Positions 49,560 through 58,005 of a stretch of DNA of 64,000 nucleotides are shown in pieces. Made by a program: the position numbers and the translations under genes. This DNA is from Variovorax sp. 770b2 (GTDB lineage: Bacteria > Pseudomonadota > Gammaproteobacteria > Burkholderiales > Burkholderiaceae_C): the NCBI RefSeq assembly GCF_900115685.1, contig NZ_FOXJ01000008.1:1-64000 (forward strand), read 5' to 3'. Under the pieces are notes generated by a model that worked only from the letters and a program-made list of their open reading frames with translations, had not been told where the DNA came from and ran no database searches. The stretch's first letter is position 1. Each line of letters begins with the position of its first letter.

Positions 49560-50414
49560 GTGCTTCACTTTCCCGCTGCCGTGCAGGCCACCGCCCTCTC
49601 AGATTCCTTTCCTCTGGTCACGGACCGCCTGTCCGACCGGCTCGCTTCGCGGTTGGCGGCACAGATCGAATCGGGCGCGCTGCGGCCCGGCGATCGCCTT
49701 CCCACCGAGTTGCAGCTGGCGGCCTCGCACGGCGTCTCGCGCACCGTGGTGCGCGAGGCGGTGCATCAGCTCAAGTCGCAGGCGCTGGTCACATCGCGGC
49801 AAGGGCTGGGCGTGTTCGTGGCGCAGGCGCCGCTCAATCGGCCGCTGGCTTTCGACCCCGCCGTGCTCGAGTCGGTGCAGGCGGTCGTGCACGTGGTCGA
49901 GGTGCGCCGCGTACTCGAAGGCGAGATCGCCGCGCTCGCCGCCAAGCGCGCGACGCGCAGCCAGATCGCGGCGCTGCGGCGCGCGCTGAAGGCCATCGAT
50001 GTTGCCGCGGCGGCAGGGCACGACGGCGTGGCCGAGGACCTGGCCTTTCACCGCGTGATCGGCGAGGCCACCGGCAATCCGCAATTCCGTTTGCTGCTCG
50101 GGTTTCTGGAGCAGTACCTGCGCGAAGGCATGCGCATCACCCGCGGCAACGAGGCGCGCCGGCTCGACTTCATGGAAGCCGTGCAGAACGAGCACCGCGC
50201 CATCGTCGAAGCCATCGCGGCGCGCGACCCCGTGGCCGCGCGCCATCACGCCACGCAACACCTGATCCGCGGCGAGCAGCGGCTCGTCGAAGGCGGTGTC
50301 ATCACCGGGCAACGCCGTCGCGCCGCGGCGCAGGCGCTGCGCAAGGCCGCACCGGCAAGCACCGCCCAACGTACAACCGGCACCACCCAGAGAACGAAGA
50401 GGGACACCCCATGA
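49560..50414 (+). CDS. GntR-family regulator, FCD subfamily
   Basis: A 284-aa regulator if GTG 49560 is used; GTG 49581 is an alternative and neither has a clear ribosome-binding site. Winged HTH at about 20-85 (RLAAQIESGALRPGDRLPTE, ASHGVSRTVVREAVHQLKSQ) and a C-terminal FCD domain at about 105-245 with metal-site histidines (FHRVIGEATGN, NEHRAIVEAI, ARHHATQHL). FCD regulators sense sugar acids and other carboxylates. It overlaps the next gene by four bases and faces the transporter operon, so it probably represses both. Confidence 0.88.
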   Translation: MLHFPAAVQATALSDSFPLVTDRLSDRLASRLAAQIESGALRPGDRLPTELQLAASHGVSRTVVREAVHQLKSQALVTSRQGLGVFVAQAPLNRPLAFDPAVLESVQAVVHVVEVRRVLEGEIAALAAKRATRSQIAALRRALKAIDVAAAAGHDGVAEDLAFHRVIGEATGNPQFRLLLGFLEQYLREGMRITRGNEARRLDFMEAVQNEHRAIVEAIAARDPVAARHHATQHLIRGEQRLVEGGVITGQRRRAAAQALRKAAPASTAQRTTGTTQRTKRDTP

Positions 50415-51427
50415 AACTGTTGATCACCGGAGGCGGCGGCTTCGTCGGCTCCCGACTTGCGCGAGCGCTGCTCGCGCGCGGCACGCTGGCCGGCCAGCGC
50501 ATCGAGCGGCTGGTGCTGGCCGACATCGCGCCGCCGCCCGCCGACCTGCTGGCCGATGCGCGCGTGGAAGCCCGCACCGGCCCGCTGCTCGCGCAGACGG
50601 AGGCGCTGAAGACGGAAGCCTTCGACGGCGTGTTCCATCTCGCATCGGCCGTGTCGGGCGAATGCGAAGCGGACTTCGACCTGGGCCTGCGCTCCAACCT
50701 GGACAGCACGCGCGCGCTGCTCGATGCGCTGCGTGCCAACGTGGCTGCAGGCGGCAAGGTGACGCGGCTGGTGTTCTCCAGCTCGGTTGCGGTGTTCGGG
50801 CCCGACCCTTCGGTGCCGCTGCCCGAGCTGGTGGCCGACGACACGCTGCCATTGCCGCAGACCTCTTACGGCACGCAGAAGCTGGTCTGCGAGCACCTCA
50901 TCTCCGACTACACCCGCAAGGGCTACATCGACGGCCGCGCCGCGCGGCTGATGACCGTCACCGTGCGCCCGGGCCGCCCCAATGGCGCCGCCTCGTCCTT
51001 CTTCAGCGGCATCATCCGCGAGCCGCTGGCGGGCGTCGAATCGGTCTGCCCGGTGTCGCCCGACGTGTCGCACCCGATGACCTCGCCGGCGCGCACGGTC
51101 GATGGCCTCATCGCCGTCTACGAAGCCAGCCGCGAGGCCTTCGGCGGACGCGCCGCGCTCAACCTGCCGGCGCTCAACGTGCGCGTGAGCGACATGCTCG
51201 ATGCGCTCGAGGAAGTGGCCGGCCCCAAGGTGCGCGCGCTGGTGCGCTTCGAGCGCGACGAGCGCATCGCCGGCATCGTGGCCAACTGGCCCGCCGGTGC
51301 CACGGCCGAGCGCGCGGCCCGGCTCGGCCTGCATCCGCACGAGAATTTTGCAGACATCGTTCGCCAATACATCGCCGATTGCGCCGCGCTCCCGAATGCG
51401 GCAGAAACACTGAAGGGAATGTCCTGA
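50411..51427 (+). CDS. DenD-like NAD-dependent sugar-acid dehydrogenase (extended SDR)
   Basis: A 338-aa epimerase-fold enzyme: ITGGGGFVGSRLA nucleotide loop, LVFSSSVAVFGPD, QTSYGTQKLVCEHLISDYTR with catalytic Tyr and Lys, and DGRAARLMTVTVRPG. The pattern matches D-erythronate dehydrogenase DenD, which oxidises the C2 hydroxyl of a four-carbon acid. DenD partners (OtnC, OtnI) are absent, so another acid may be the substrate. It is sandwiched by one- to four-base overlaps between the GntR and dehydratase genes. Confidence 0.88.
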   Translation: MKLLITGGGGFVGSRLARALLARGTLAGQRIERLVLADIAPPPADLLADARVEARTGPLLAQTEALKTEAFDGVFHLASAVSGECEADFDLGLRSNLDSTRALLDALRANVAAGGKVTRLVFSSSVAVFGPDPSVPLPELVADDTLPLPQTSYGTQKLVCEHLISDYTRKGYIDGRAARLMTVTVRPGRPNGAASSFFSGIIREPLAGVESVCPVSPDVSHPMTSPARTVDGLIAVYEASREAFGGRAALNLPALNVRVSDMLDALEEVAGPKVRALVRFERDERIAGIVANWPAGATAERAARLGLHPHENFADIVRQYIADCAALPNAAETLKGMS

Positions 51428-53280
51428 TGAGCAAGAAGAAGAGCCCCACGCCCGTGTCCACATCCAAGCCGAAGAGCAGCGCCTCGAAGAAGTCCCCGGC
51501 TGCGCTCAAGCTGCGTTCGCAGGCCTGGTTCGACAACCCGGCCAACACCGATATGACGGCGCTGTATCTGGAGCGCACCATGAACTACGGGCTCGGCCTG
51601 GAGGAGCTGCAGTCGGGCCGCCCGATCATCGGCATTGCGCAGACCGGCTCCGACATCGCCCCCTGCAACCGCCACCACCTGGTGCTGGCCGAGCGCGTGC
51701 GCGAGGGCATCCGCGATGCGGGCGGCATCGCCTTCGAGTTTCCGATCCATCCGATCCAGGAAACCTGCAAGCGCCCGACCGCCTCGCTGGACCGCAACCT
51801 GCAGTACCTCTCGCTGGTCGAAATTTTGTACGGCTACCCGCTCGACGGCGTGGTGCTGACCACCGGCTGCGACAAGACCACGCCGGCACAGCTGATGGCA
51901 GCCGCCACGGTCGACATCCCGGCCATCGCGCTGAACTCCGGGCCCATGCTCAACGGCTGGTACAAGGGCGAGCGCACGGGCTCGGGCACCATCGTGTGGA
52001 AGGCGCGCGAGTTGCTGGCGGCGGGCGAGATCGACGAGACCGGGTTCCTCAAGCTGGTGGCCTCGTCGGCCCCGTCGACCGGCCACTGCAACACCATGGG
52101 CACGGCCTCCACGATGAACTCGCTGACCGAGGCATTGGGCATGACGCTGCCCGGCAGCGCCGCCATTCCCGCACCGTACCGCGACCGCCAGGAGATGGCC
52201 TACCTCACCGGCAAGCGCATCGTCGAGATGGTGCGCGAGAACCTCAAGCCCTCGGACATCCTCACGCGTGCCGCGTTCGAGAACGCGATCGTCGTGAACT
52301 CCGCCATCGGCGGCTCGACCAATGCGCCGATCCACCTGAACGCCATTGCGCGCCACATCGGCGTGCCGCTGACCACCGGCGACTGGGAGAAGCACGGCTA
52401 CAAGATTCCGCTGCTGGTCAACCTGCAGCCGGCCGGCGAGTACCTGGGCGAGGACTACTACCGCGCGGGCGGCGTGCCCGCGGTGGTGGCCGAGCTGATC
52501 GCCAAGGGCAAGATCCAGCCCGCGCTCACGGCCAACGGCAAGAGCATCATCGAGAACTGCGAGGGGCGCTTCACCGAAGACCGGAAGGTGATCTTCCCGT
52601 ACGCCAAGCCGATGATGAAGAACGCCGGCTTCCTCGACTTCAGCGGCAACCTGTTCGACTCCGCGATCATGAAGACCAGCGTGATCACGCCCGAGTTCCA
52701 CAGCCGCTACCTGGAGGACCCGGCCGACCCGATGGCCTTCGAAGGCACGGCCGTGGTGTTCGACGGACCGGAGGACTACCACCGCCGCATCGACGATCCG
52801 AAGATGAAGATCGATGCGCGCAGCATCCTGTTCATGCGCGGCGTGGGCCCCGTGGGCTACCCGGGCGCGGCCGAGGTCGTGAACATGCGCGCGCCGGCCT
52901 ACCTGCTGAAGAAGGGCGTCACCGCGCTGCCCTGCATCGGCGATGGGCGGCAGTCGGGCACCTCGGGCTCGCCATCGATCCTGAACGCATCGCCCGAAGC
53001 CGCGACCGGCGGTGCGCTGGCGTTGCTCAAGACCGGCGACCGCGTGCGCATCGACCTGAAGAAACGCACGGCGAACATGCTGGTGTCCGACGAAGAGCTG
53101 GCCAAGCGCCGCCAGAAGCTCGAAGCCGCCGGCGGCTACCCGTACCCGCCGAGCCAGACGCCGTGGCAGGAGATCCAGCGCTCGGTGGTCGATGAGCTCT
53201 CCGAGGGCATGGTGCTCAAGCCGGCGATCAAGTACCAGAAGATCCACGCCACCTTCGGCGTGCCGCGCGACAACCACTGA
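51427..53280 (+). CDS. IlvD/Edd-family sugar-acid dehydratase
   Basis: A 617-aa iron-sulfur dehydratase. Cluster cysteines appear in APCNRHH, TTGCDKTTP and GHCNTMGTAS; NSAIGGSTNAPIHLNAIAR, CEGRFTEDRKVIF and DGRQSGTSGSPSILNASPEA are family blocks. By length and TTGCDKTTPA it resembles L-arabonate/D-xylonate dehydratases rather than IlvD of valine synthesis. The first 25 residues are a lysine-, serine- and proline-rich extension not needed for the fold. It overlaps the DenD-like gene by one base. Confidence 0.92.
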   Translation: MSKKKSPTPVSTSKPKSSASKKSPAALKLRSQAWFDNPANTDMTALYLERTMNYGLGLEELQSGRPIIGIAQTGSDIAPCNRHHLVLAERVREGIRDAGGIAFEFPIHPIQETCKRPTASLDRNLQYLSLVEILYGYPLDGVVLTTGCDKTTPAQLMAAATVDIPAIALNSGPMLNGWYKGERTGSGTIVWKARELLAAGEIDETGFLKLVASSAPSTGHCNTMGTASTMNSLTEALGMTLPGSAAIPAPYRDRQEMAYLTGKRIVEMVRENLKPSDILTRAAFENAIVVNSAIGGSTNAPIHLNAIARHIGVPLTTGDWEKHGYKIPLLVNLQPAGEYLGEDYYRAGGVPAVVAELIAKGKIQPALTANGKSIIENCEGRFTEDRKVIFPYAKPMMKNAGFLDFSGNLFDSAIMKTSVITPEFHSRYLEDPADPMAFEGTAVVFDGPEDYHRRIDDPKMKIDARSILFMRGVGPVGYPGAAEVVNMRAPAYLLKKGVTALPCIGDGRQSGTSGSPSILNASPEAATGGALALLKTGDRVRIDLKKRTANMLVSDEELAKRRQKLEAAGGYPYPPSQTPWQEIQRSVVDELSEGMVLKPAIKYQKIHATFGVPRDNH

Positions 53281-53304
53281 CGAGCGCTCGCGCGGCGCAT
53301 GCGC

Positions 53305-54075
53305 TCAGCGCGCGTGCGTCACGCCGCCGTCGACGACGAGCGTGGAACCCATCACGTAGTCGCCCGCGCGCGAGGCCAGGTAGATCGCGGCGCCGGCCAT
53401 GTCCTCGGGCGTGCCGATGCGGCCCGCGGGAATGCGGCCCTTGACCTCGTCGCCGTGGTCGCGCGCATCCTTGTTCATGTCGGAGGCGAAGGCGCCCGGT
53501 GCGATGGCGCTCACCACGATGCGGTCTTGCGCGAGGCGCAGCGCCATGCGGCGCGTGAGCTGGATCAAGCCGGCCTTGCTGGCCGCATACGAATACGTTT
53601 CCTGCGGGTTCACCGAGATGCCGTCGATCGAGGCGATGTTGATCACCTTCGAGAGGTGATCGGTCGCGGCCTTCTTGAGCATCGGCGTGAGCGCCTGGGT
53701 CAGGAAGAAGGGCGTCTTCAGGTTCAGGTCGACCACCTTGTCCCAGCCGCTTTCGGGAAACTCTTCATACGGCGCGCCCCAGGCGGCACCGGCGTTGTTG
53801 ACCAGGATGTCGAGCGAGTTTTCGTGCTTCGCATAGGCCGCGACCAGCGCCTGCGCGCCTTCGACCGTGGACACGTCCGCCGGCAGCGACACGCAATGGC
53901 CGAAGGCCGAGAGTTCCTTGGCGGTCTGGTCGCAGGCCGCGGCCTTGCGCGCCGAGATGTACACGCGCGCGCCCTGGGCGAGGAACCCCTCGGCGATCAT
54001 GCGGCCGATGCCGCGCGAGCCGCCGGTGATCAAGGCGGTGCGGCCCTTCAGCGAGAAGAGTTGGGTGGTGTCCAT
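53305..54075 (-). CDS. SDR-family oxidoreductase
   Basis: A 256-aa classical SDR with ITGGSRGIGRMIAEGFL, ISARKA (Arg suggests NADP), NNAGAAWG, NIASIDGISVNPQETYSYAASKAG and AIAPGAFASDM. It probably oxidises or reduces a sugar or sugar acid. It converges on the dehydratase gene with 24 bp between stops and has its own AGGAGA site, so it is a separate transcription unit of the same locus. Confidence 0.92.
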   Translation of the reverse strand: MDTTQLFSLKGRTALITGGSRGIGRMIAEGFLAQGARVYISARKAAACDQTAKELSAFGHCVSLPADVSTVEGAQALVAAYAKHENSLDILVNNAGAAWGAPYEEFPESGWDKVVDLNLKTPFFLTQALTPMLKKAATDHLSKVINIASIDGISVNPQETYSYAASKAGLIQLTRRMALRLAQDRIVVSAIAPGAFASDMNKDARDHGDEVKGRIPAGRIGTPEDMAGAAIYLASRAGDYVMGSTLVVDGGVTHAR

Positions 54076-54142
54076 GGTGCCGGTGTCTCCTGAGTGAAAG
54101 ATTTCAGGAAACGAGCTTAGTGCCGAGCGTGCCCGCGCCGCG

Positions 54143-55054
54143 TCACCTTGGTGCCAGCGACAGGCTCCGGGGGCTCGTGAAGCTGCGCAGGTCGCCGGTG
54201 ACCGGGTCCTGGAAGGCGACGGACTTGGCCAGCAATTGCAGGGGCTTGTCGAAGTCGTCGGTGTTCTCGGGCAACAGCACGGGGTAGATGGGGTCGTTCT
54301 CGATCGGCATGCCCAGCGCAAGGCAGTGCACGCGCAACTGGTGCTTGCGGCCAGTGACGGGCGAGAGCTTCAGCAGCGCGCGGCCGCCCCGGACCTCTTG
54401 CACCTGGATGTGCGTCTCGGCGTTGGGCTCGCCCGGCGCTTCCCGCATGCGCATGAAGTGCTCGTCGTCGACAAGGCGGCTGCGGTAGGTGCCGGGCACC
54501 GACGAGACGCCTTCCTGCCACGGCACCACGGCTTCGTAGTGCTTGGCGATGCGGCGCTCCGGGAACATCTGCTGGTAGGCGCCGCGCGTCTCGCGGCGCA
54601 CCGAGAACAGCACCAGGCCCGAGGTGCCGCGATCGATGCGGTGCAGCGGCACGAGGTCGTCGATCTTCAGCTTGCGCTTGAGCCGCACGAGCAGGCTCTC
54701 CTGCAGGTACTTGCCGGTGGGCGTGACGGGGAGGAAGGGGGGCTTGTCGGCCACCACGAGCTGCTCGTCCTGGAACAGCACCTGCTCCTCGAAGGGGATG
54801 TGCACTTCGCCGTCGAGCGTGCGGTAGTAGTAGACGCGCAGCGGCGATTCGTAGCGCCGCTCGATGGTGACGGGGATGCGATGCTCGTCGATCACGTCGC
54901 CCGCCACGATGCGCTCCAGCCACGCATTGCGCGTGATGGCGGGGAAGCGCTCGATCAGGAACTCGGCAATCGTCGGCCAGGGGCCGTAGGGCAGGCCGAC
55001 GCAGCTCGGGCCAACGCCGTCGCGGGTGGGCAGCGGCAGCCGGTGGCCGGTCAT
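54143..55054 (-). CDS. RluA-family pseudouridine synthase
   Basis: A 303-aa RNA-modifying enzyme. The catalytic Asp is in LHRIDRGTSGLVLFS, followed by KHYEAVV and LSPVTGRKHQLRVHCLALGMPI. It isomerises uridine to pseudouridine in rRNA or tRNA; the exact site cannot be read from sequence. Its start overlaps the stop of the LRR-kinase gene by four bases (ATGA), so the two are co-transcribed. Confidence 0.92.
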   Translation of the reverse strand: MTGHRLPLPTRDGVGPSCVGLPYGPWPTIAEFLIERFPAITRNAWLERIVAGDVIDEHRIPVTIERRYESPLRVYYYRTLDGEVHIPFEEQVLFQDEQLVVADKPPFLPVTPTGKYLQESLLVRLKRKLKIDDLVPLHRIDRGTSGLVLFSVRRETRGAYQQMFPERRIAKHYEAVVPWQEGVSSVPGTYRSRLVDDEHFMRMREAPGEPNAETHIQVQEVRGGRALLKLSPVTGRKHQLRVHCLALGMPIENDPIYPVLLPENTDDFDKPLQLLAKSVAFQDPVTGDLRSFTSPRSLSLAPR

Positions 55055-56358
55055 CGCGCGGCTTCTTGCTGAAGCACCGACAGCGCTTCGGCGAAGGACG
55101 GGCGAGAGGACACGTCGGGGTGCAAGCAGCGGTCCTTCAGTGCGGACATGGCGACAGGCGGCGCACCGCTGCAGCGCTCCAGCAGTTCTTCGAGCAGGCA
55201 GCCGAAGGCGCGCATCTCCAGGCGCTGCAAGGCCGCGGCCTGGCGCGCATCGAGCGAGCCCGTCATCCAGCCCGCACCGAAGTCGCCCAGCCGGCCGCCG
55301 CCTTGCGCATTCCACAGGATGTTGTGCGCGTAGAGGTCGCCGTGGAGGATGCCGCGCGCGTGCAGGTGCTGCATGGCGGAGGCGATGTCGTGTGCGATGC
55401 GCAGCGCGACATCGGAGGTCCATTGCGCATCGTCCGCATAGACATCGCGCGTGCACGATGCGAGGCTCGGCGGCCCTGCGAGCGTGCGGAAAGACGGCGG
55501 CACCAGCGCCATCACGAGGCCTTCGGTGCCATCGGGGTGGCCGTCGATCCGGCTCTGCGCGGCGATCAGCGTGGGGTGCGCGCCGGCCGCGATGCAGGCG
55601 GCCATCTCGCTGTGCGGCCAGCCGTCGCTCGTGACCGCACCCTTGAAAAGCTTGACCGCCACTTCCTGCTGCGAAGGCCCCAGCGTGGCCTGATGGATCA
55701 CGCCCGATGCGCCTTCGCCGAGCTTCTTGCCGAGCGTGAGGTCTTGCCAGGCCACATGCGGCACGGACTGCGCCGTGATGGCGGCATCTTCGGCCTGCGT
55801 ATCAAAGGGATTGCCCGCAGCCGCAAGCCACGAGAGGCGCGGCAAGGAGAGCAGCCAATCGGGCAGCGCCTCGAAGTGGTTGGCGGAGAGGCGCAGCAGT
55901 TCGAGTTGCCGGCACGCGGCCATCGAATCGGGCAGCCGACGCAACCGGTTGCCCGCCAGCATGAGCTTCTGCATTTGCGTGCAGTGGCCCAGCGCATCGG
56001 GCAGTTCCTCGACCTGGTTGTCCGTGAGGATCAGCCAGCGCAGCGACGGCGGCAGTGCAGCAGCCGGCACGCTGCGGATGCGGTTGGCCTTGAAGCCGAC
56101 GATGTCGAGGCCATGGCACTGGCCGATGGATTCGGGCAGCGACGTGAAGCGGTTGTCCGAGCAGAACAGCACGCGCAAGCGATGCAGCCGGCCCAGGTCA
56201 TCGGGCAGTGCATCGAGCGCATTCCCGGAGAGATTCAGTGTTTCGAGCGAGTCGGCAAGGTCGAAGATCTCGCGCGGGAACTCGGTGAGTCCGCACGCGA
56301 GGTCCAGTCGGGTGGCGCCTGCCAGCCGGCCCGCTCGCAGCTCGGCCAGTGTGTCCAT
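55051..56358 (-). CDS. Leucine-rich-repeat protein kinase fusion
   Basis: A 435-aa protein with about seven LRR units at 15-185 (repeats like LNLSGNALDALPDDLG, LMLAGNRLRRLPDSMA) joined to a protein-kinase domain at about 205-435. The kinase keeps the glycine loop LGEGASGVI, the VAVK lysine (Lys236), HxD (His339-Asp341), Asn346 and DFG (359-361). The usual Arg and Lys of HRDLKxxN are Gly340 and Tyr343, giving HGDLYAHN. No signal peptide or membrane helix is visible, so it is cytoplasmic. Partners are unknown; it is translationally coupled to a pseudouridine synthase. Confidence 0.9.
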   Translation of the reverse strand: MDTLAELRAGRLAGATRLDLACGLTEFPREIFDLADSLETLNLSGNALDALPDDLGRLHRLRVLFCSDNRFTSLPESIGQCHGLDIVGFKANRIRSVPAAALPPSLRWLILTDNQVEELPDALGHCTQMQKLMLAGNRLRRLPDSMAACRQLELLRLSANHFEALPDWLLSLPRLSWLAAAGNPFDTQAEDAAITAQSVPHVAWQDLTLGKKLGEGASGVIHQATLGPSQQEVAVKLFKGAVTSDGWPHSEMAACIAAGAHPTLIAAQSRIDGHPDGTEGLVMALVPPSFRTLAGPPSLASCTRDVYADDAQWTSDVALRIAHDIASAMQHLHARGILHGDLYAHNILWNAQGGGRLGDFGAGWMTGSLDARQAAALQRLEMRAFGCLLEELLERCSGAPPVAMSALKDRCLHPDVSSRPSFAEALSVLQQEAAR

Positions 56359-56375
56359 CCGGCGAGTCTAAATGC

Positions 56376-57446
56376 CTAGGCGGTGGCGTTCCCGGCGCCG
56401 AAGCGGTAGACGCCGTCCTTGCCCAGCTCGCGCTTCACCTGGCCCGAGAACCACAAGAGGTGCAGGTGCGCGACCGTCTCGCCCATCGCGAAGGTGATCT
56501 GGTGCAGGTCGAGCTCGCGCTTGAAGAGGATCGGCAGGCCCTCGGCCGCCGTGAGCGCGCGCGCGGTGCAGGCTTCGAGCAGTTCGGCCAGCCGGTCGCG
56601 GTGGTGCTCCTGCAGCTGGTCCACGCGGCGGTGGATGCCGGTGAACGGCTTGCCGTGCGAGGGCAGGCCCACCGTGTCGACGGGCAGCGCCTTGAACCTG
56701 TCGATGCTGTCCAGGAAGAGCCGCAGCGAGTTGGCCTCGGGCTCGCCCGCATGCACGCTCACGTTGGTCGAGATGCGCGGCAGCATCATGTCGCCGCCCA
56801 GCAGCAGCTTCTGCTCGTCGCAATAGAGCGCGATGTGCTCCGGCGCATGGCCGTAGCCGCTGATGCAGCGCCAGCCGCGGCCGCCGATGGTGACGATGTC
56901 GCCGTCCATCATGCGCACGTAGCGGTCGGGCACCGAGGGCACCATGTTCGCGTAGTAGTTGGTGCGCGCGCGGATCTTGGCGATGCCCTCCGCGTCGGTC
57001 ATGCCGTGCGAGGCGAAGAAGTCCGCCGCCGCATCGCCGCCCGCCAGCGTGTCGCCGGCGGTGCTCAGCACGCGGGCCACGTGGTAGTCGGTGGCGCTGA
57101 TCCACAGCGGCGCATTCCAGCGCTCGCACAGCCAGGCAGCCAGGCCGATGTGGTCGGGATGCATGTGGGTGACGATCACGCGCAGGATCGGCAGGCCCTC
57201 TAGCTGCGTCTCGAAGATCTGCTCCCATTGCGCGCGCGCCTCGTCGTGCGAGATGCAGCAATCGACGACGCTCCAGCCCTCCACGCCATCGATGGTGTCG
57301 CGCAGCAGCCAGAGGTTGATGTGGTCCAGCGCAAAGGGCAGCCGCATGCGGATCCAGCGCACGCCGGGCGCGACTTCCAGGGCTTCGCCGGGCGCGGGCA
57401 GGGTGTCGCCCAGGGTGTAGTGGAGTTCGCGTTCGAGGAGGTTCAT
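56376..57446 (-). CDS. Metallo-beta-lactamase-fold hydrolase
   Basis: A 356-aa MBL-fold protein with THMHPDHIG, a later His in GYGHAPEHIALY, Asp in LLGGDMMLP and His in LPSHGKPF; the C-terminal third resembles the helical domain of LACTB2-like and acyl-CoA-linked hydrolases. It is divergent from a LiuR-like MerR gene, and a 20-bp palindrome lies eight bases before its ATG, so it is probably a member of that regulon and acts on acyl-CoA or ester intermediates of branched-chain or fatty-acid breakdown. Confidence 0.9.
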   Translation of the reverse strand: MNLLERELHYTLGDTLPAPGEALEVAPGVRWIRMRLPFALDHINLWLLRDTIDGVEGWSVVDCCISHDEARAQWEQIFETQLEGLPILRVIVTHMHPDHIGLAAWLCERWNAPLWISATDYHVARVLSTAGDTLAGGDAAADFFASHGMTDAEGIAKIRARTNYYANMVPSVPDRYVRMMDGDIVTIGGRGWRCISGYGHAPEHIALYCDEQKLLLGGDMMLPRISTNVSVHAGEPEANSLRLFLDSIDRFKALPVDTVGLPSHGKPFTGIHRRVDQLQEHHRDRLAELLEACTARALTAAEGLPILFKRELDLHQITFAMGETVAHLHLLWFSGQVKRELGKDGVYRFGAGNATA

Positions 57447-57453
57447 GTAAGAT

Positions 57454-57473
57454 TGACGTTTACGTAAACGTCA
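57454..57473. promoter_or_regulatory. LiuR-type palindromic operator
   Basis: TGACGTTTACGTAAACGTCA is a perfect 20-bp palindrome containing the TTTACGTAAA core that I associate with LiuR, the MerR regulator of leucine and isovalerate breakdown. It lies in the divergent spacer, 7 bases before the MBL gene and 93 before the MerR gene. Confidence 0.8.
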
Positions 57474-57566
57474 TGTGTAGGTGGCATCATTGTAGGGAGC
57501 ACGGCCCAAACCTGCTGTCGCCCCCGTAACGCCCCTCCTGGCGGTCCTGAAACGTCCTTTTCTTCC

Positions 57567-57974
57567 ATGTCCGCGCCAACTTTCACCATCAGCCAGCTCG
57601 CGAAGGAATTCGACCTCACGACGCGGGCGATCCGCTTCTACGAGGACATGGGCCTGATCACGCCCGAGCGCGCCGGCCTGCAGCGCGTGTACAGCGCGCG
57701 CGACCGGGCGCGGCTCACGCTCACGCTGCGCGCCAAGCGCCTGGGCCTGAGCCTGACCGAGGCCAAGGACATCCTGGACATGTACGACAGCCCGCGCGAC
57801 ACCGTGCCGCAGCTGCAGAAGTTCCTCGGCGTGCTGGGGGCGCACCGGGCGCAGCTGGAGGCGCAAATGGACGAACTGCAGGCCAATCTCGCCGAAGTGC
57901 GGGAGCACGAGAAAAAGGGCCGCGCCACCCTGGCACGTGCCCAGAAAGCGGCCAAGGCGGCCCAGATGCCCTGA
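57567..57974 (+). CDS. liuR: MerR-family regulator, LiuR-like
   Basis: A 135-aa MerR protein: HTH at about 6-45 (FTISQLAKEFDLTTRAIRFY, EDMGLITPERAG), YSARDRARLTLTLRAKRLG wing and a long C-terminal coiled coil (about 85-130). No metal-binding cysteines are present, which fits the LiuR/NmlR-like acyl-CoA or organic-ligand class. The adjacent operator and the downstream thiolase and acyl-CoA dehydrogenase genes support LiuR. Carbonic anhydrase follows after 31 bp. Confidence 0.85.
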   Translation: MSAPTFTISQLAKEFDLTTRAIRFYEDMGLITPERAGLQRVYSARDRARLTLTLRAKRLGLSLTEAKDILDMYDSPRDTVPQLQKFLGVLGAHRAQLEAQMDELQANLAEVREHEKKGRATLARAQKAAKAAQMP

Positions 57975-58005
57975 CCGGCACACGACTCATCGACAATCAA
58001 GACCT

